64,000 nt of DNA from Oncomelania hupensis (lineage: Eukaryota; Mollusca; Gastropoda; Littorinimorpha; Pomatiopsidae), in NCBI GenBank assembly GCA_036898135.1, contig JBAHVR010000308.1, forward strand, positions 286,001 to 350,000, in the 5' to 3' direction. The position numbers and the translations under genes were made by a program. Shown in pieces: positions 24,101 to 37,800 of this stretch (positions within the stretch are counted from its first letter, which is position 1; the number at the start of each line of letters is the position of its first letter). Under the pieces are notes generated by a model. That model was not told the origin of the DNA and searched no databases. It saw only the letters and a program-made list of their open reading frames with translations.

Positions 24101-25724
24101 GTTCTCTTCAGCTTGGAGGTTAGTGAGATGCTTCCATGTGACCTGGTAGCACTATTTTCCTCTGCAGCTTCCAGAAGGTTAGCTTCAGCGTCAGCTGCTG
24201 CGGCTTCTTTCTCTTCAGAGAGAAGTTTCAGTTCGGCCTCACATTCTTGCTTCAAACGCTCATGTTTTGCTTGTGCGATCTTGTCCTCTTCTTCAAGAAG
24301 AGCCTTCTTCCTATGAAGCTCCAATTCCTTTTGGGCAAACAGCAGTTTTGCTTTAGCCGCTTCAGCTTTCGCACGTCTGCGGGTAGCAGAGCTAGTAAGG
24401 GAAGAGGATGCAGTGATCTTGCTGCCAGCGAGTGACAGATCATCTTTTTCTTTCAAAACGGCTTGACATCGAGATACGCGCAAATTGTACATTGACAAAA
24501 AATGTTGTTTGTCATCTAAGCTTTCTTCATTCCGAGACCTGGACAAAAAGTCAAGATAGTTTTGCGACTCACGTTCATACTCAATAAGAGCAGCATTCAA
24601 ACCTTCAATGTTACCAACCTGTGAATCTAACAACTCGTCAATTTTATCACGGGGTTGGTTCACCTTTTTTAGCAAAGCGATTCTAGTGTTCACATATTGT
24701 TCTTTGCCTTTCTCTGTAAGGATTCTGATGCGCCGTTCTTCTTCTTGGTCAGCATCAGCGTTTTTCGTTTCTTGGGTGATAGGTTCATCACCCACTTTGA
24801 GCAGTACGTCTTCCTGTTGCTTGGTCGTCAGATCAGATTTCCCTGTAGCCGACATGGTGAGTAGTCCTTACAAGTTGGGGAAACTGTAGTTGACTGCTCC
24901 ACCCTTAGGATGTTTGCGTAGAGGTCGTCTCTGGTCTGCGATGCCCACATCAGCCGGACGCAAACTTGTTTTTTCCAACCTAGTTCCAGTCATTCGCCCA
25001 AAAAGGCAATCACCGAAGTCGAACGAAGCTCTCCGATGTGTTACGAGATGATGCCTGCATGACGACGACTAGTTGACATTAAAAATGATCCCTGTTGCTT
25101 CTAATTCTGTTCGATTTACACAGATTAGCATTTCGCAATGGTATACTTTTTTTTAATTATCGATCATATTTAATAGTTGCGTTCCTTGATTTGCATTTTG
25201 TTAGTTCTCAGCAGTAGACTAATAATACCACTCCCCATTTCCTGCATAGAACCAAGTAGACATTGTTATACAGTATACATAGGCTTAATCTATATTATAT
25301 ATTAGAAGTCAGTCTTCGCGCAGCGAAGAAGCTCACTAGCTGAATATAATTATTAGACCTGTATTGTTTGTTTTATACGTAAATAAATGTATAAATTACA
25401 GTATATCTATTCTAAACAATAATATTTAGGCCTATACTTTATAATATTTGAATCTTTAAATTTCCGGAGAAGGACGAGTAGGCTAAGTGAATTTTTTTAA
25501 TAACTCGAGATCAGAGTTAAATTAATAGTTAGTTAGTTATTCATTGCTTACAGGGTCTAGCGGACTGCAAAGAGCCGAATCAGGACCACAAAATCAAGAC
25601 AACTCGAGATCAGAGTTAAATTAATAGCTAATTAGTTATTCATTGCTTACAGGGTCCAGAGGACTGCAAAGAGCCGAATCAGGACCACAAAATCAAGACC
25701 ACAACTTTGCTAGTAGTAGTAGTT

Positions 25725-25787
<63 letters not shown>

Positions 25788-25826
25788 TAGTTATTTAGTT
25801 AAATCTTTAATTAATTTATTTGTTTC

Positions 25827-25887
<61 letters not shown>

Positions 25888-28800
25888 CTACTTAAAAAAA
25901 AAAAGAAAAGAATAGTGTGCTGCTGTGCGTGCTCAATGGTGTAAATATGGTCAGTGACGTTTTGTTTGTTTTTGCTGAATTTGGGTGTAACCCGAAATAT
26001 TCAGATGGTGTTACTGGTTATTTTTTGTTATAGATTTACCAAAGTTTTTAGATGATTTATGGAAATTTCCGCCTGCCACGCAACATTTTTTAAATACGTG
26101 TTTCTCATTAAAATACATATCATTGAAATACATATAACACATTTACTGTATCAGTTAAAAAGAATAATATTAGTTAAATAAATAATTGCTTTGGTGCTTG
26201 CAATAAAAATGTCAGTTTTTTGAGACCATTATAAACTTGCTTTGCCTTGGGCTGAAGGGACATCAACGTATCCATAGCGCTTTGAAGTTTTGTCATGGTT
26301 TTATTGTTTATATAGATGTGAAATCGTTGTATGTGCGCATTATGTGTTATGTATTACTTTTACTCTTTATTACTATTTGTGTCAATATATTAATCATCAT
26401 AAAATAATAATAATACTAACTGCTTCAAAATGCGAATCTCGACTTGACTTACAGCTTGAAGCTGTGCAGATCGAGAAAGAATTAGATCTAGAAGCAACAG
26501 CGGCTATTTTTATGCACGGATATTTCACCACAGGCTCTGAAGTCTTTTCTTTCGTCTTTGTAAACTCGTGGGCCTACTACATACGTACGTACCGTAGTAT
26601 AGTATGTAATTGAGGCCTACGAAAGACGAGACTTCCCAGCCTGTGGTTTCACGTAATGCTGCCAGCCTTCGTTCGTAAAACATCGGATAGCTTCGCTCGA
26701 CTCGGAGAGCTTCGTTCTACTTCGGTAATTGCCTTTTTCGGCGAATGACTGGAACTAGGTTGGAAAAAACAAGTTCGCCAGCCGGACAGCTCAGCCTTAC
26801 AAGTATTTCACTGTTCTGCCTTGTTCTCAACAGGATGAGAGTGCAGAGAGTGTCACCAAACACATACAAACACGTCACCAATAATCTGGGTCAGATCATT
26901 TATTTACAGAATGACATGAGACGCAGTCATCATCTTGTATGCTCTAGTGTTGTATTGGTAAAATACTGAAAAATAAGAATGGGAAAAAGGTACTAAGCAC
27001 TTGTTTTCTTCGTGTTTCTATGTTTGAAACAATTTGAAATTAACAAACAATTTACATCCGTTTGATACAAAATCTACATGCAGCATAAAATCCGTTGAAA
27101 GTGCTATCCACTACGCCACCGCAAGCACAATAAATTCAAAGAGGAAAAATCAGTATCTAGCACATGACGAAGACGTAAAACGAAATGAACAAATGACCAC
27201 TTGTACACAAAACCATCATTATACATCCTAGGACGCCAATAACGGCTTACCAGAATAATGGAGCATTGAAAAGATATTCTCTGCTTTACAATACAAACAA
27301 TTATAAACTGACCTTGTGTGAACTGAGCAGGATTATCATGAAAAACAAACGAGTTTGGCTCTTCTTCTTCTTCTTCAGATTAATGTGCAAACCCCAATGT
27401 TGGGGAACAATACACATGTGTGGGACTTGACGGGAGCATGCGCCAGCACGTTAAAACATTTAAAAAAAAACACAAAACAAAAGAAAAAAAAACAACACAT
27501 TCAGGCACCCACCCCCTCTACTAGGGAAAGGGGGGGACACAGTGGGGTTTGGAGGACAAAACTATGATGCACTTGTAGGTTATTTAAAATAATTAAGAAA
27601 TTAATAATAGGTACAGGTAGCCCCTTAATAAGGCTTTTCTTTAACAAAATACTTTATTATTATATTTATTTATTTATTATATATATAATTTTTTTTCCAA
27701 TGAGATATTTACAAATGGAGCCATCCTTCCATTGCTGATTTGAAGGCGGGGACTGACTTAGTGGTTGTGATTGCATCAGAGAGAGAGAGTTCCAGAGACG
27801 GATAGAGGAGGGGAAGAAGGAATGTAGGTGAGCATTGGTTCTAGATTGGGGCACCTGGAGCTTTGCCTGCTGTCCTCTGGTGGCACGTGCTGCTGGTTTA
27901 AGATGTGAACCAGCAGGGATATCGACTTGGTCACTGATGATCTTATACAGCATTGCAGCTTTGTCGATCTTGCGACGCTCAGACAGGGTCTGCAGGTTTA
28001 GCTGACGGACAAGCGCAGAGGCGCTAGACCGGGGACTAAAGTCATGCAGGATCCTTCGGGCCGCTCTTCGTTGGACCAGTTCCAGGGTTTCGCTCAAGTT
28101 CTGTTGAAAGGGATCCCACACTGGGGAAGCGTATTCCAGGACTGGTCGGACTAGGCCTTTGTAACAGTGCGTCTGGACGGCAGTGGGCATCCCTTCAGGT
28201 TTCTGTAGACGAAGGCGCTGGTTTGGTTCGCTTTGGCAGCCAAAGCGTGAACATGCTTCCCCCAGTGGAGTTTCTCTGTAAGCTCGACACCGAGGTACTT
28301 AACCCTGTCCACCTGCTCGAGCGTGTGACCGTGGAGGGTGTAGTTTGAGCAGGTAGGTTTCTTTTTGTTGGTAACAGATAGGACATGGCACTTGGCAACA
28401 TTGAACTCCATCTGCCACATTTCCTCCCACTTTTCCAGGGTCGCTAGGTCTTCTTGTAGGGAGACAGCATCTTGTTGAGTCTTGATGCGCTGGTAAAGGA
28501 TGGTGTCATCAGCGAATAATCTGACGTTGGCCTTGATGTTGTTGCCCAGGTCATTGATGTAGACTAGGAAGAGCGTCGGGCCGATGACGGATCCTTGGGG
28601 GACACCCGAGGTTACCTGGCCCATACTAGACGACTCCCCCTCCACAACAACTTGCTGGGTTCTTTGAGCCAGGAAGTTCTGTATCCAGCTCAGGGTCTTC
28701 CCTCTGATGCCGTAATGGTGGAGCTTGATGATGAGGCGTTGGTGGGGCACTTTGTCAAATGCTTTGGCGAAATCTAGGAGAATGGTGTCCGTCTGTCCTC

Positions 28801-31800
28801 CCTTGTCCAGCTCATGTACTAGGTCGTCAGTTGTGAGAATGAGCTGGGTTAAACAAGAACGCCTCTTACGGAACCCATGCTGGGAGTTACTGAGGATGCC
28901 GTTCCTGGTGAGGTGGTCGGTAATGCCTGTGCGGACGATGTGCTCCATAAGTTTAGAGCAGACAGATGTGAGGGAGATGGGGCGGTAGTTGGCCGGTTGA
29001 CTGCGGTCGCCCTTTTTAAATATGGGCTGAACGGTGGCGTGACGCCAAATAGTGGGGATCTGGCCAGTCCTAAGAGAGGTGGTAAAGAGTGTGGTGAGGG
29101 CAGGGGCAAGCTGTTTTGACAGGGACTGGAGGAGGCGGCAAGGGATGCCGTCAGGTCCGGCAGCCTTTCTTGGGTTTAGGTTCTGCAGCAGCTTCTCTAC
29201 TCCGATGAGAGAGATGTTAATGTCGGGCATAACGGGGTAGGGGCTGTTGCCAAGATATGGTAGGTTGTCAAGATCTTCCTGCGTAAATACTGAGCAGAAC
29301 TGTTCGTTAAGGATGTCTGCTTTCTCTTTGCTTTCACTGTATGTGAGGCCATTTTTTCTTAAAGGTGCTATACCATTTGAGTCTGCTTTTTTCGTCTTGA
29401 TGAGTTTCCACAGGTGTTTCGAGGAATCTTCTTCTATGAAGCTCTTAACATAGTTTTGGTAGGCAGCTCTGTTTTCTTTCCTGGTTGTTTTCTTGAGTTG
29501 TTGGAATTTGTCCCAGTGTTCTTGTTTGTTGGTATTATTGGCCCCCTTCCATGCTCTCAGCTTACGTCTAGATAGTCGTTTCAGTTTACTGCTGATCCAT
29601 GGTTGATGATAACGCGTTGAGGACTTTTTCATTGGGACATGCTTTTCCATCATGGTACTAAGATGGGAATGAATTGCTGCCCATTGATCTTCTACTGTGG
29701 CTGGTGGCAAATTGACAAAATGTTCAGAGAACATATCCGTTTCAGTCTTCATGGCCTCAAAGTTGGCTTTCTTCCAGATACTGATGGTGTGTGGTACACG
29801 TTTCGTTTTCTTGGCCACCAAGCGGCTGTCGATGAGGACGATGTCATGATCACTAAGCCCAGGAATGACTGTCGATCTGCTGACAAGATTGGGACGATTA
29901 GTGCAAAAAATGTCGAGGATGGCGCTATTTCTGGTGGCAGTGTTGACGACTTGGAGAAGGCCCATGTCGTTAATCTTGTTAAGCAAGGTCTGGTTAGTGT
30001 AGGCAGGGTACAGGTGCCCAGTAATTTGCTGGGACTCCCAGTCGATGTCAGGGAGATTAAGGTCTCCACCGATCCAGATTATGTCGTCTTTATTGAGACT
30101 GTCCAGGCATGCAGCGATGGCGTCTATCTGATCAGGTGTGTTGTCTGATGGGGTTCTGTAAATTGAGCCGACTGTGAGAGGTCTGGATCTGCCCTGGGTC
30201 TGTATCTGGACGAAGACAGCATCTGTCTGGCTATTGTTAATGAGTTGGTGTGCTATGAGGTCACTTTTGGTGGCTACTAAGGTGCCTCCCTTGCCGTCGT
30301 GGCGGTCATGTCGAAAGAGATTATAGTTTGGGGGGAAAATTTCCGAGTTAGTGATTTCGGGCTTGAGCCAGGTTTCTGAACCGAGGATAATGTCAGCGTT
30401 CGTGGACTGGAGAAGGTTCCAGAATTCTGCTTTCTTGGGGCGAATGCTTTGGAAGTTCACTACAAGAGTTCTGAGGCATCTGTCTTGTTTGACAGGGGGC
30501 GGGGGGGGGGGGGGAGCTAAGGGCAGAGGATGCTAGAGACACTGGGGTCTCAGGGGAGGAGTCAAAACTTGGTGGTCTGACATTACCTAGTGGGGTAGAG
30601 AAATGTGGTGGGGTGTATGATGGGTGGAACGCATCATCACCTAATGTGTGGCTTATGTCACTGCACAGAGATGAAGGGGTGGCTGATGTTGATGACAGTG
30701 ACGAGGCACGAGAGATCTCACAAAGAGATGAGCGGGTGGGGTCTGCAGACACTGTTGCAAATAACTCACTTGAGAAATTTGGCAAGCCACATGACCAGCA
30801 GTACCATGAGATGTTTGGCTGAAGCACTTCAATTTCATAGATGGTATCCCGCATATTGACGCAACGTGCGTGAAACCAGGTCTCACACCTGTCGCAGCAG
30901 ACAGCTCTGTCTACCCATTTCACGCGTAAGGAACAGACTCCACATTTGTCTTTCATGTGTTGCAAAGCCATAATGGCAAACAGGGGCCCTAATATGGCAA
31001 TAAGGTGAGGGATAAGGTGTTTGGTGTACAATACACGGAGAGATGATTAATCATTAAACCCATACAAGTGTAGTTTCAAGTCTTGGCCTAGCCTATCTGT
31101 ACTTAACGAAATGTATGATAAGGCAAAAATTCAGAAACAGGACAAATTAATAGTTAACATACCATACAAACATACTCATTGTAAGAACTCAACATGAGAG
31201 CAAGATAACAATAAATCTGTCAATAAATAGGCCTAACGCTACAGCGAAGGGCTGGATAGTAGTAGTAGTAGTACAAAACTGAATCAACTGTACTCACTTT
31301 TACGATCTTATTTATCCTGCTTAAATACAAGAAGTGACTTGACTAAATCGTATTAATTAGTAAGATGTTACACAAAGTAAGATATCATTCATAAAAGAAA
31401 TATATTAAATTTGCCTAGCGACGTTTTCTGTAACAAATTGTACAAATTTACACAAGCTCCACACGAAAACAAAAACGTGCCGCCATCTTGCGCATGCTCA
31501 GTTCCAACACTTCCTGTCAGAAGAACTGCGTGCGGCATTCTTACAGGAAGTACGCAAAATGTCTTTTGATACGAATGAAATACAGAAATATATAAATATA
31601 ATAAATATATAAAACAAACCGAAATAATTTCTGGAGACAGCACACTCTGATATGAAATAAGACACAGTACAAAACACCACGGCCAGAAATATTTGTGCAG
31701 GCGCTGTCTATCCAGAGTATCTAATCTTGAAGTGGCTCAATGTTGGTGTTGTTTTTATTGGTAGTTGATTCAGCCCCAATGCTTGAATCCTCATAAGTAT

Positions 31801-34800
31801 AACTTGGATTCGTTTATCCACGCAACCCGTTCACTCAGCAACAAGGCAGGAGTCGTCATATGAAGTTTTCCAATTTTATTCAGCGTACATCAGCAACTGC
31901 ATACAATCGCTTTTTCACTTTTCACTTTCTCTTCTCAACAACTTTTAACTTTCAACAGTGCGGTACATACATAGTCTCTCTATACTCCAGAAAAATTTAG
32001 AACACTCCAGCGTGACGCACCACAACCAATCAAAGCAAACTTCGTCATCACTGTCTTACTTCATACAACTTTCTTCATCATAAAAGAACCTCTCAGCTTC
32101 TATTGGATCTATCTAGATCCTTCGATGGATGGTAAACAACCAACTCTAGAAAATTCTCAAATAATACCGATCAACAAATAATATCTCACCTTAGTGAAGC
32201 CGAGTTCTCAGATACATTTTAAAAACATCAGCAAACAGTTCAAGCAACCCTATGCTGTTTATGCCGACATTGAATCGTTGATTTTTAAATATCAAGGCCC
32301 TCAGGGATTTAGTAATTCATTCCTCACACACTTTCATGCAGTCTATAGTTTTGGGTATGTAGTTGTTAGGGCTGATGGACAGCACACAGATCCTGTGATT
32401 TATAGAGAGCCTACATCTTGGCTTCATGCTCAGGTACAAGTAGCATGAGCGGGCGTCGAGCGCACGGCCTGAACGTTCAGTCACTTGATGGTCTGGCAAC
32501 TATTAACATGCCATCTCTGATTGAGTGCAGCAGCATCCCAGACGATAGGTAAGAAATTCCTACACCAGACGTTTCCTTGGCACCATCGCCATCTCAACTG
32601 CATAGTTGATAAGCTTCCTCAAATAGAGAGCGAAGCTTCAATTTACTTGCTGATCGGGCATGATTTACCAGAAGCGCATCACGTACTGAAACAGATCATC
32701 GGACCCTCCATGTCTTCATTTGCCCAACGTCTGCCTCTAGGTTGGGTGATAGTAGGAGATGCCTGGGCAGGGTGCATAAGCCATCAACTGAACGTGCCCA
32801 CAAGACATGCATCGCTCAGGATGGTAGAAAGATACTTTTTTAACAATGCCCGATCATCAAAGTCGCTGACATTGATCAGATTGGAGCCAGTATCTTCGAG
32901 AAAACCAGTGAAGATGAGAAACTAGGCATGTCTATCGAAGACAAAAAGTTTATCGCTGTGATGGAAGAACAATTTCTGAAAAATGACAAGGATAGGTGGT
33001 CCTCGCCTCTTCCATTTCGGTCGACGGGACCCATACACACAAACAATCGATCACAGGCTGTCAGCCGAGCCCATGCCTTGAAAGCCTCTTTGAAAAAGAT
33101 CCAGTCAAAAAAGAACATTTCTTCAAATTCATGTCCAAGATTTTGGAAACAGGAGCTGCATAAGAATCACCTGCACTTAAAAATGACAGGTTGTTGATAC
33201 TTTCCACTCTTTAGCGTTTCCCACCCTAAAACACCGGATAAAATAAGAGGTATTTTCGACTCTTCTGCAGCATTTGAAGGTCTCTCTCTAAACAGCGTGA
33301 TGTTTTCTGACCCAGATCTGACTAACAGTCTCGTCGGCATTCTTCTGAGATTTTGCCCTGACATAGAACAGATGTTCTGTCCTTTTTTTAAGTACATGAA
33401 GATCACAGAGACTTCTTGAGATTTTCCTGGTATAATAAAGACAAAATGATTTCGACAAGCCCCTTGTTGAGTTCCGCGTGTGTGTACATGTCTTTGGAAA
33501 TAACCCTTCTCCTGCTGTGTTGCCACTTATGGACGGAGAAAAACAGTGGCATCAAGTGAGGAAGATGTGAAGAACGTGGTCTCTCATGACTTCTATGTTG
33601 ATGACGTGGTAACTTCTGTGCCTCAGAAAGAATATGCGAAATGCCTCATGAAACGCACCCAATCTGATCTAATGGAAAAAAGGAAAACTAAAGCTCCACA
33701 TATTAGCCTCCAATGATAGAGAATTTCTTGGAGCCTTTCCAAAGAGCGATCTTGCTGATGAGCTACAATTACCCGATATTTCAGATCCATCGGTTCCTCT
33801 TCCAGAGCATAATTTGGTAGACCATGGACAGTGGTTGCGAGGAGAAATCGTGGTGGTCTTTCCAATGCTAAAAGGTGGGCCTTGATCTTCACTTGTATCA
33901 CAACGCGTGCTATTCACATTGACGTCATCTTAGAAATGACCAGCTCATCTTTTATAAACCCTCTCAGGAGATGTGTAGCAATACGAGGACCAGTGACTGA
34001 ACTAAGATCAGACCGTGGTTCAAATTTTATTGGAGCTGCTGGCGAACTTGGACAAGGTGGACCAGTGAGCGAACATCTGTTGAAAGCTGAAATCAGCTGT
34101 AGATTCAATGCGCCGCATGATTCTCATAATTATGTCAAGTGCTTGGGAGAGACTGACTGGCGTAGTCCGTCGATATTGGACGCTATGCTGTTGTATATGA
34201 GACGCAAATAACTAACACACGAGATACTGTGTACCCTGATGGCAGAAGTGTGTGCGATTGTGAACTCTAGATCTATCACTGCAATCTCACATGATCCGGA
34301 CTGTCCTCTAGTGCTCACACTAGCCATACACAAGTGTTACAAGAGCAAGCTTTGTTAGAGACCAGTAATTACATTAGACTTGTATAAACACCACTGGATG
34401 CATGTTCAGACTCTTGCAAACATTTTCTAGAAACGTTTCAAAACCAAACAAAATGTTTTTTGCCTAAATTTAATACAGGATAACATGTGTATATTGCAAA
34501 AAAATTTAATTTTGTAACATAAGTTGAAAACTTTTTTTGTTGTAGCCATTAAAGAAAAAACGCCGAATCAGCATTTTCAGCTTTTTTTTTGCATTTTAGG
34601 TGACCAGCTGATGGTCTGCTTATATATTGGACAGAATATTAATTTAACGCTTTAATAAGTTAGTCCTTGATGTGATCTTTGTAAATAAATTTAAAAAAAA
34701 CTATGACAAATTATTTGTATTTTGAAGTGTGTAAGCATAAAATAGGCCTATCACTCAGGGATAACTCTTTATTGTTATCACGGACGACAACTCTTGGCAT

Positions 34801-37800
34801 GTGTCGCGCTACGTGCAGGAACTAAAAACCACTTTTTAAAGTATTTTACGGTCGAATTTCTATTTTTTTTTTTTTTTTGCTTTGACATTTAAATAGTGCA
34901 TTCTATTATCTGTACACAAAGTTTTAGCGAGGGTTCTTCTTATTTAATAACAATGTTCACGATAAAACCCATCTTTTCACTTGCCACTTCAGCTATTAGG
35001 ACGCGGACGTCTCCTTTTGCATAAAAACCGAAGCTACAGGCTTTCCGTAATAATTATTGGTTAAAATTATTTATTTCTGATAATCGTTCGTTCGTTGATT
35101 AGATTAACGTCCCTGGACACTTTCGCATATATATAAGGGACTTGTTTAGGAGCAGACGAAAAAATGAGTCTCCTCTCTGAAAATCCTTAACGGGAAGAGA
35201 GGGGACTATAAACTGATTTAAAAAAAAAAAAAAGCAGACGAAATGAAGAATCCCGATAAGGGTGTAGAGGTGGGGCGAAGACAGGCATGGATGAAGATAT
35301 AAAATCCAGATGAAAAGGCCGCGGTTAGGGCAACAGCAGGGGTTGGGTGTGCGCTTATACGCTTCACGGTGGAAGGCAGTCACAAAGGCTGGCATGGATG
35401 AAGAAGGTAGAATTTCTGATAAGTTTTCGCCCGTAATGTCATACTGCTGTTCTGTGGGCACACTCATGGATAACTCTATTCGTCATCACGGACGACAACT
35501 CTTGGCATGTGTTGTTGCTAGAATATCTCTCGTCGCTACAGCAGAGACCCACATGTATATCAACTAACAAGTTAGTATCTCCCTTTTATGTCTCTGTCGA
35601 CGTGCGCGTACAACCGGTTGCTTCCCTTTACATTCTTTGCGGTCCATAGAGCGTCGTCGGCCTGAAATAATTTTTTTAGAAACTTCAAAACCCAGGGGAA
35701 TTATGGGTAGGGAAATCCTTTTCTGAAATGACGTCGGCAGGACTCTTCGCGATTGGTGCATGGCACATGAGACATACGCAAAATGGCGTCACAAGAAGAT
35801 CGGTTACATCTGAATTAATCTAATTTGACCTCGCATGCTGCTGGAACACAATGCAATTTGAATTTGCTTTCAAAAATCAGAAGAGAGCGAGACCACAACA
35901 AAGTATAACGAGCCAAGGCGACGCAAACACTCAAGGCCGATAGAAACAATGGCAATAGTTGTCCACAGTCGGAGTGAAACCGAAACTGAAAGCTTCCAAA
36001 AGCCAAATCCTTCATTAAAAAACTAAATAAAAATAAAGAAAATAGTTGTATATTTCTCTATTCTATTTTTAGGTTTGGGATACCCCCGTCTCAGCTTGTG
36101 GCTAAAACCAAGGGCAACGGGACCACCGCACGTCGACTGGGGGCTATACGAGATACTAACTTGTTAGTTGATATACTTGTGAGAGACCTAAATGGCACAC
36201 CACCCAACCTAACCTTAGCGAGAGTGAACTTGTCAGAGATGCTGCTGAAGTTCATAACATGGGCCTGGTTGTTCGCACCTTCCCAAGTGACACTGATAAT
36301 CCTGTCTGCTCGGTAGAAGTCCGTGTCGTCAAAGGAGAAAAGCCAGTGAATTATATTAGGTCGACCAACGAACTTGTTCTTCTATAAATTTGATAGTCAA
36401 CATTGATCTTGCGTTCTCTAAGACTGTTTAGTCTGTGTGGACAGTTAAGACTCTTTGAGACCTGTGACCTGTAGTCTTTAGTGTAGTGATGATATCACTT
36501 AAATATCAGACGGAGAGAGTTCTGTAACCAAAAAATGTTGTTTTTAGTTTTTTTGTTTGTAATTTCAACAGTTTTTTGTATATTTTTTTGTTGTTTGTAA
36601 TTTCAACAGTTTTTAGTATTTAGTCGCTCCATTTTAGTTACTTCCCTTTCGTCAACTTTTTCTATGTTACCCATAATCCTTCGTTCACCGACCATAGTCT
36701 TTGATGCCAGGCATGCTCTGCAGTTTATTTTCCTGTCGTAGATTCTTTACTAACTGTAAGTTTCATTTAATTTATTTCAGTAAGCTGATTCCTGATTGTG
36801 TTTGGTCAGTCTTTCCAGTTTCTTTTAGAACATTTTGTTAGCAAAAGGATCAAAACAAAATAAAAATCGTAGATTGCGGTAAAAGGGGGTTACGAAATGT
36901 CTTCTTCGATGTAACCTTCATATTGTTAGATCTAAAATGATCTGACAATACTCATTTGAGTTACCGAGTAGGTTTATTTATAATTTTAGACCATGTTTGA
37001 TCATATTTCTATGGAAATGTAGCTCGGATTTTGTGTTTAGTTATTTGGAAGTCTTGATATATTTTTCTAGGATTTTTTTTTACGTCACTGAACAACACGT
37101 CATAGCCAACTTACATCATGGCTGGCTTTCGTCATCTGGACCTAGATCTACACTACAAATTTGTTTGTCGTTTTTTTCCAGTTTTTCACCGTATGGTTTT
37201 ACTACGGTTTTCGCTACGATACGCTACATTTTAGATGACACTAACGGTATACTTGTTTGTTCTTTTAAGCAAAAGGTAAAGACAGAATAGTATACAACGC
37301 GCGTGATGCGCACTCTGGGTATCATATAATGATCTTATTGCAATTTTCGAAAAACATTTGAAAGACATTATCGACAGTAGCGTAAGCGGAAATATGCGCA
37401 GCACCCATCTTAAATGTAATCCCAAATAAGCTTCTTCTTCTTCTTTCATTACTCTGCCAACTTCATCGTTCTGAAGGTACTGCAGATTTGAGGGGTTGTT
37501 GCAATGGCGCTTGTTTGTAAGTCTGTTTGGGTTTGTGCTGCCCAGATGAAACAGCCTTGGGGGAAAAAGGGGGAGAGCATGAGGGGGCAGGGGAGAGAGG
37601 GAAATGGGGGGGGGGGGGGCGGGTTAGATCTGGGATTTGAAGGCTTCCAGCGAGGTGCTGAGGACAGCATCTGCCGGGAGCTGGTTCCACTCTGCAATTG
37701 TGCGGGGGAAAAAGGTCTGCTTTCTGTATTGGGTTCTGCAGGAAGGAAGCTGGTAGTGCTCTGGGTGGACGTGACGGGTCTGTTTGGCAGGAGGGGTGGG

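Larger units (their letters stand above)
24856..26811 (-). other. BEL1 5' leader with inverted repeat and microsatellites
   Basis: Nearly 2 kb between gag and the 5' LTR. It is bracketed by a 70-base inverted repeat (24963-25034 and 26701-26774) and holds a 100-bp tandem duplication and two trinucleotide tracts, so part of it is probably a later insertion. Confidence 0.6.
27363..31516 (-). mobile_element. CR1/jockey-like non-LTR retrotransposon with PHD finger, inserted in the BEL1 LTR
   Basis: On the - strand: PHD-finger region, AP-like endonuclease, RT, and a 3' end in (GAA)n. The left border is precise because the two halves of the BEL1 LTR close up at CTCT/CAGAAG. No clear target duplication. 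The 5' end lies near 31516, so it looks close to full length (about 4.15 kb). Confidence 0.82.
3695..31644 (-). mobile_element. BEL/Pao LTR retrotransposon BEL1, broken by three later insertions
   Basis: Encoded on the - strand: gag (24855 to about 22928), protease/RT (15862 to 14475) and RNase H (5976 to 4824). LTRs are at 3695-4365 and, split by a LINE, at 26812-27362 plus 31517-31644. The coding frame runs without a gap across both Gypsy insertions once the insert and one copy of its 5-bp duplication are set aside, proving these are insertions and not separate elements. BEL1 itself is dead: two gag frameshifts, loss of the protease catalytic core, an RT frameshift, and loss of nearly all of integrase. 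Its own sequence without the inserts is about 8.2 kb, a normal BEL/Pao size. Confidence 0.9.
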
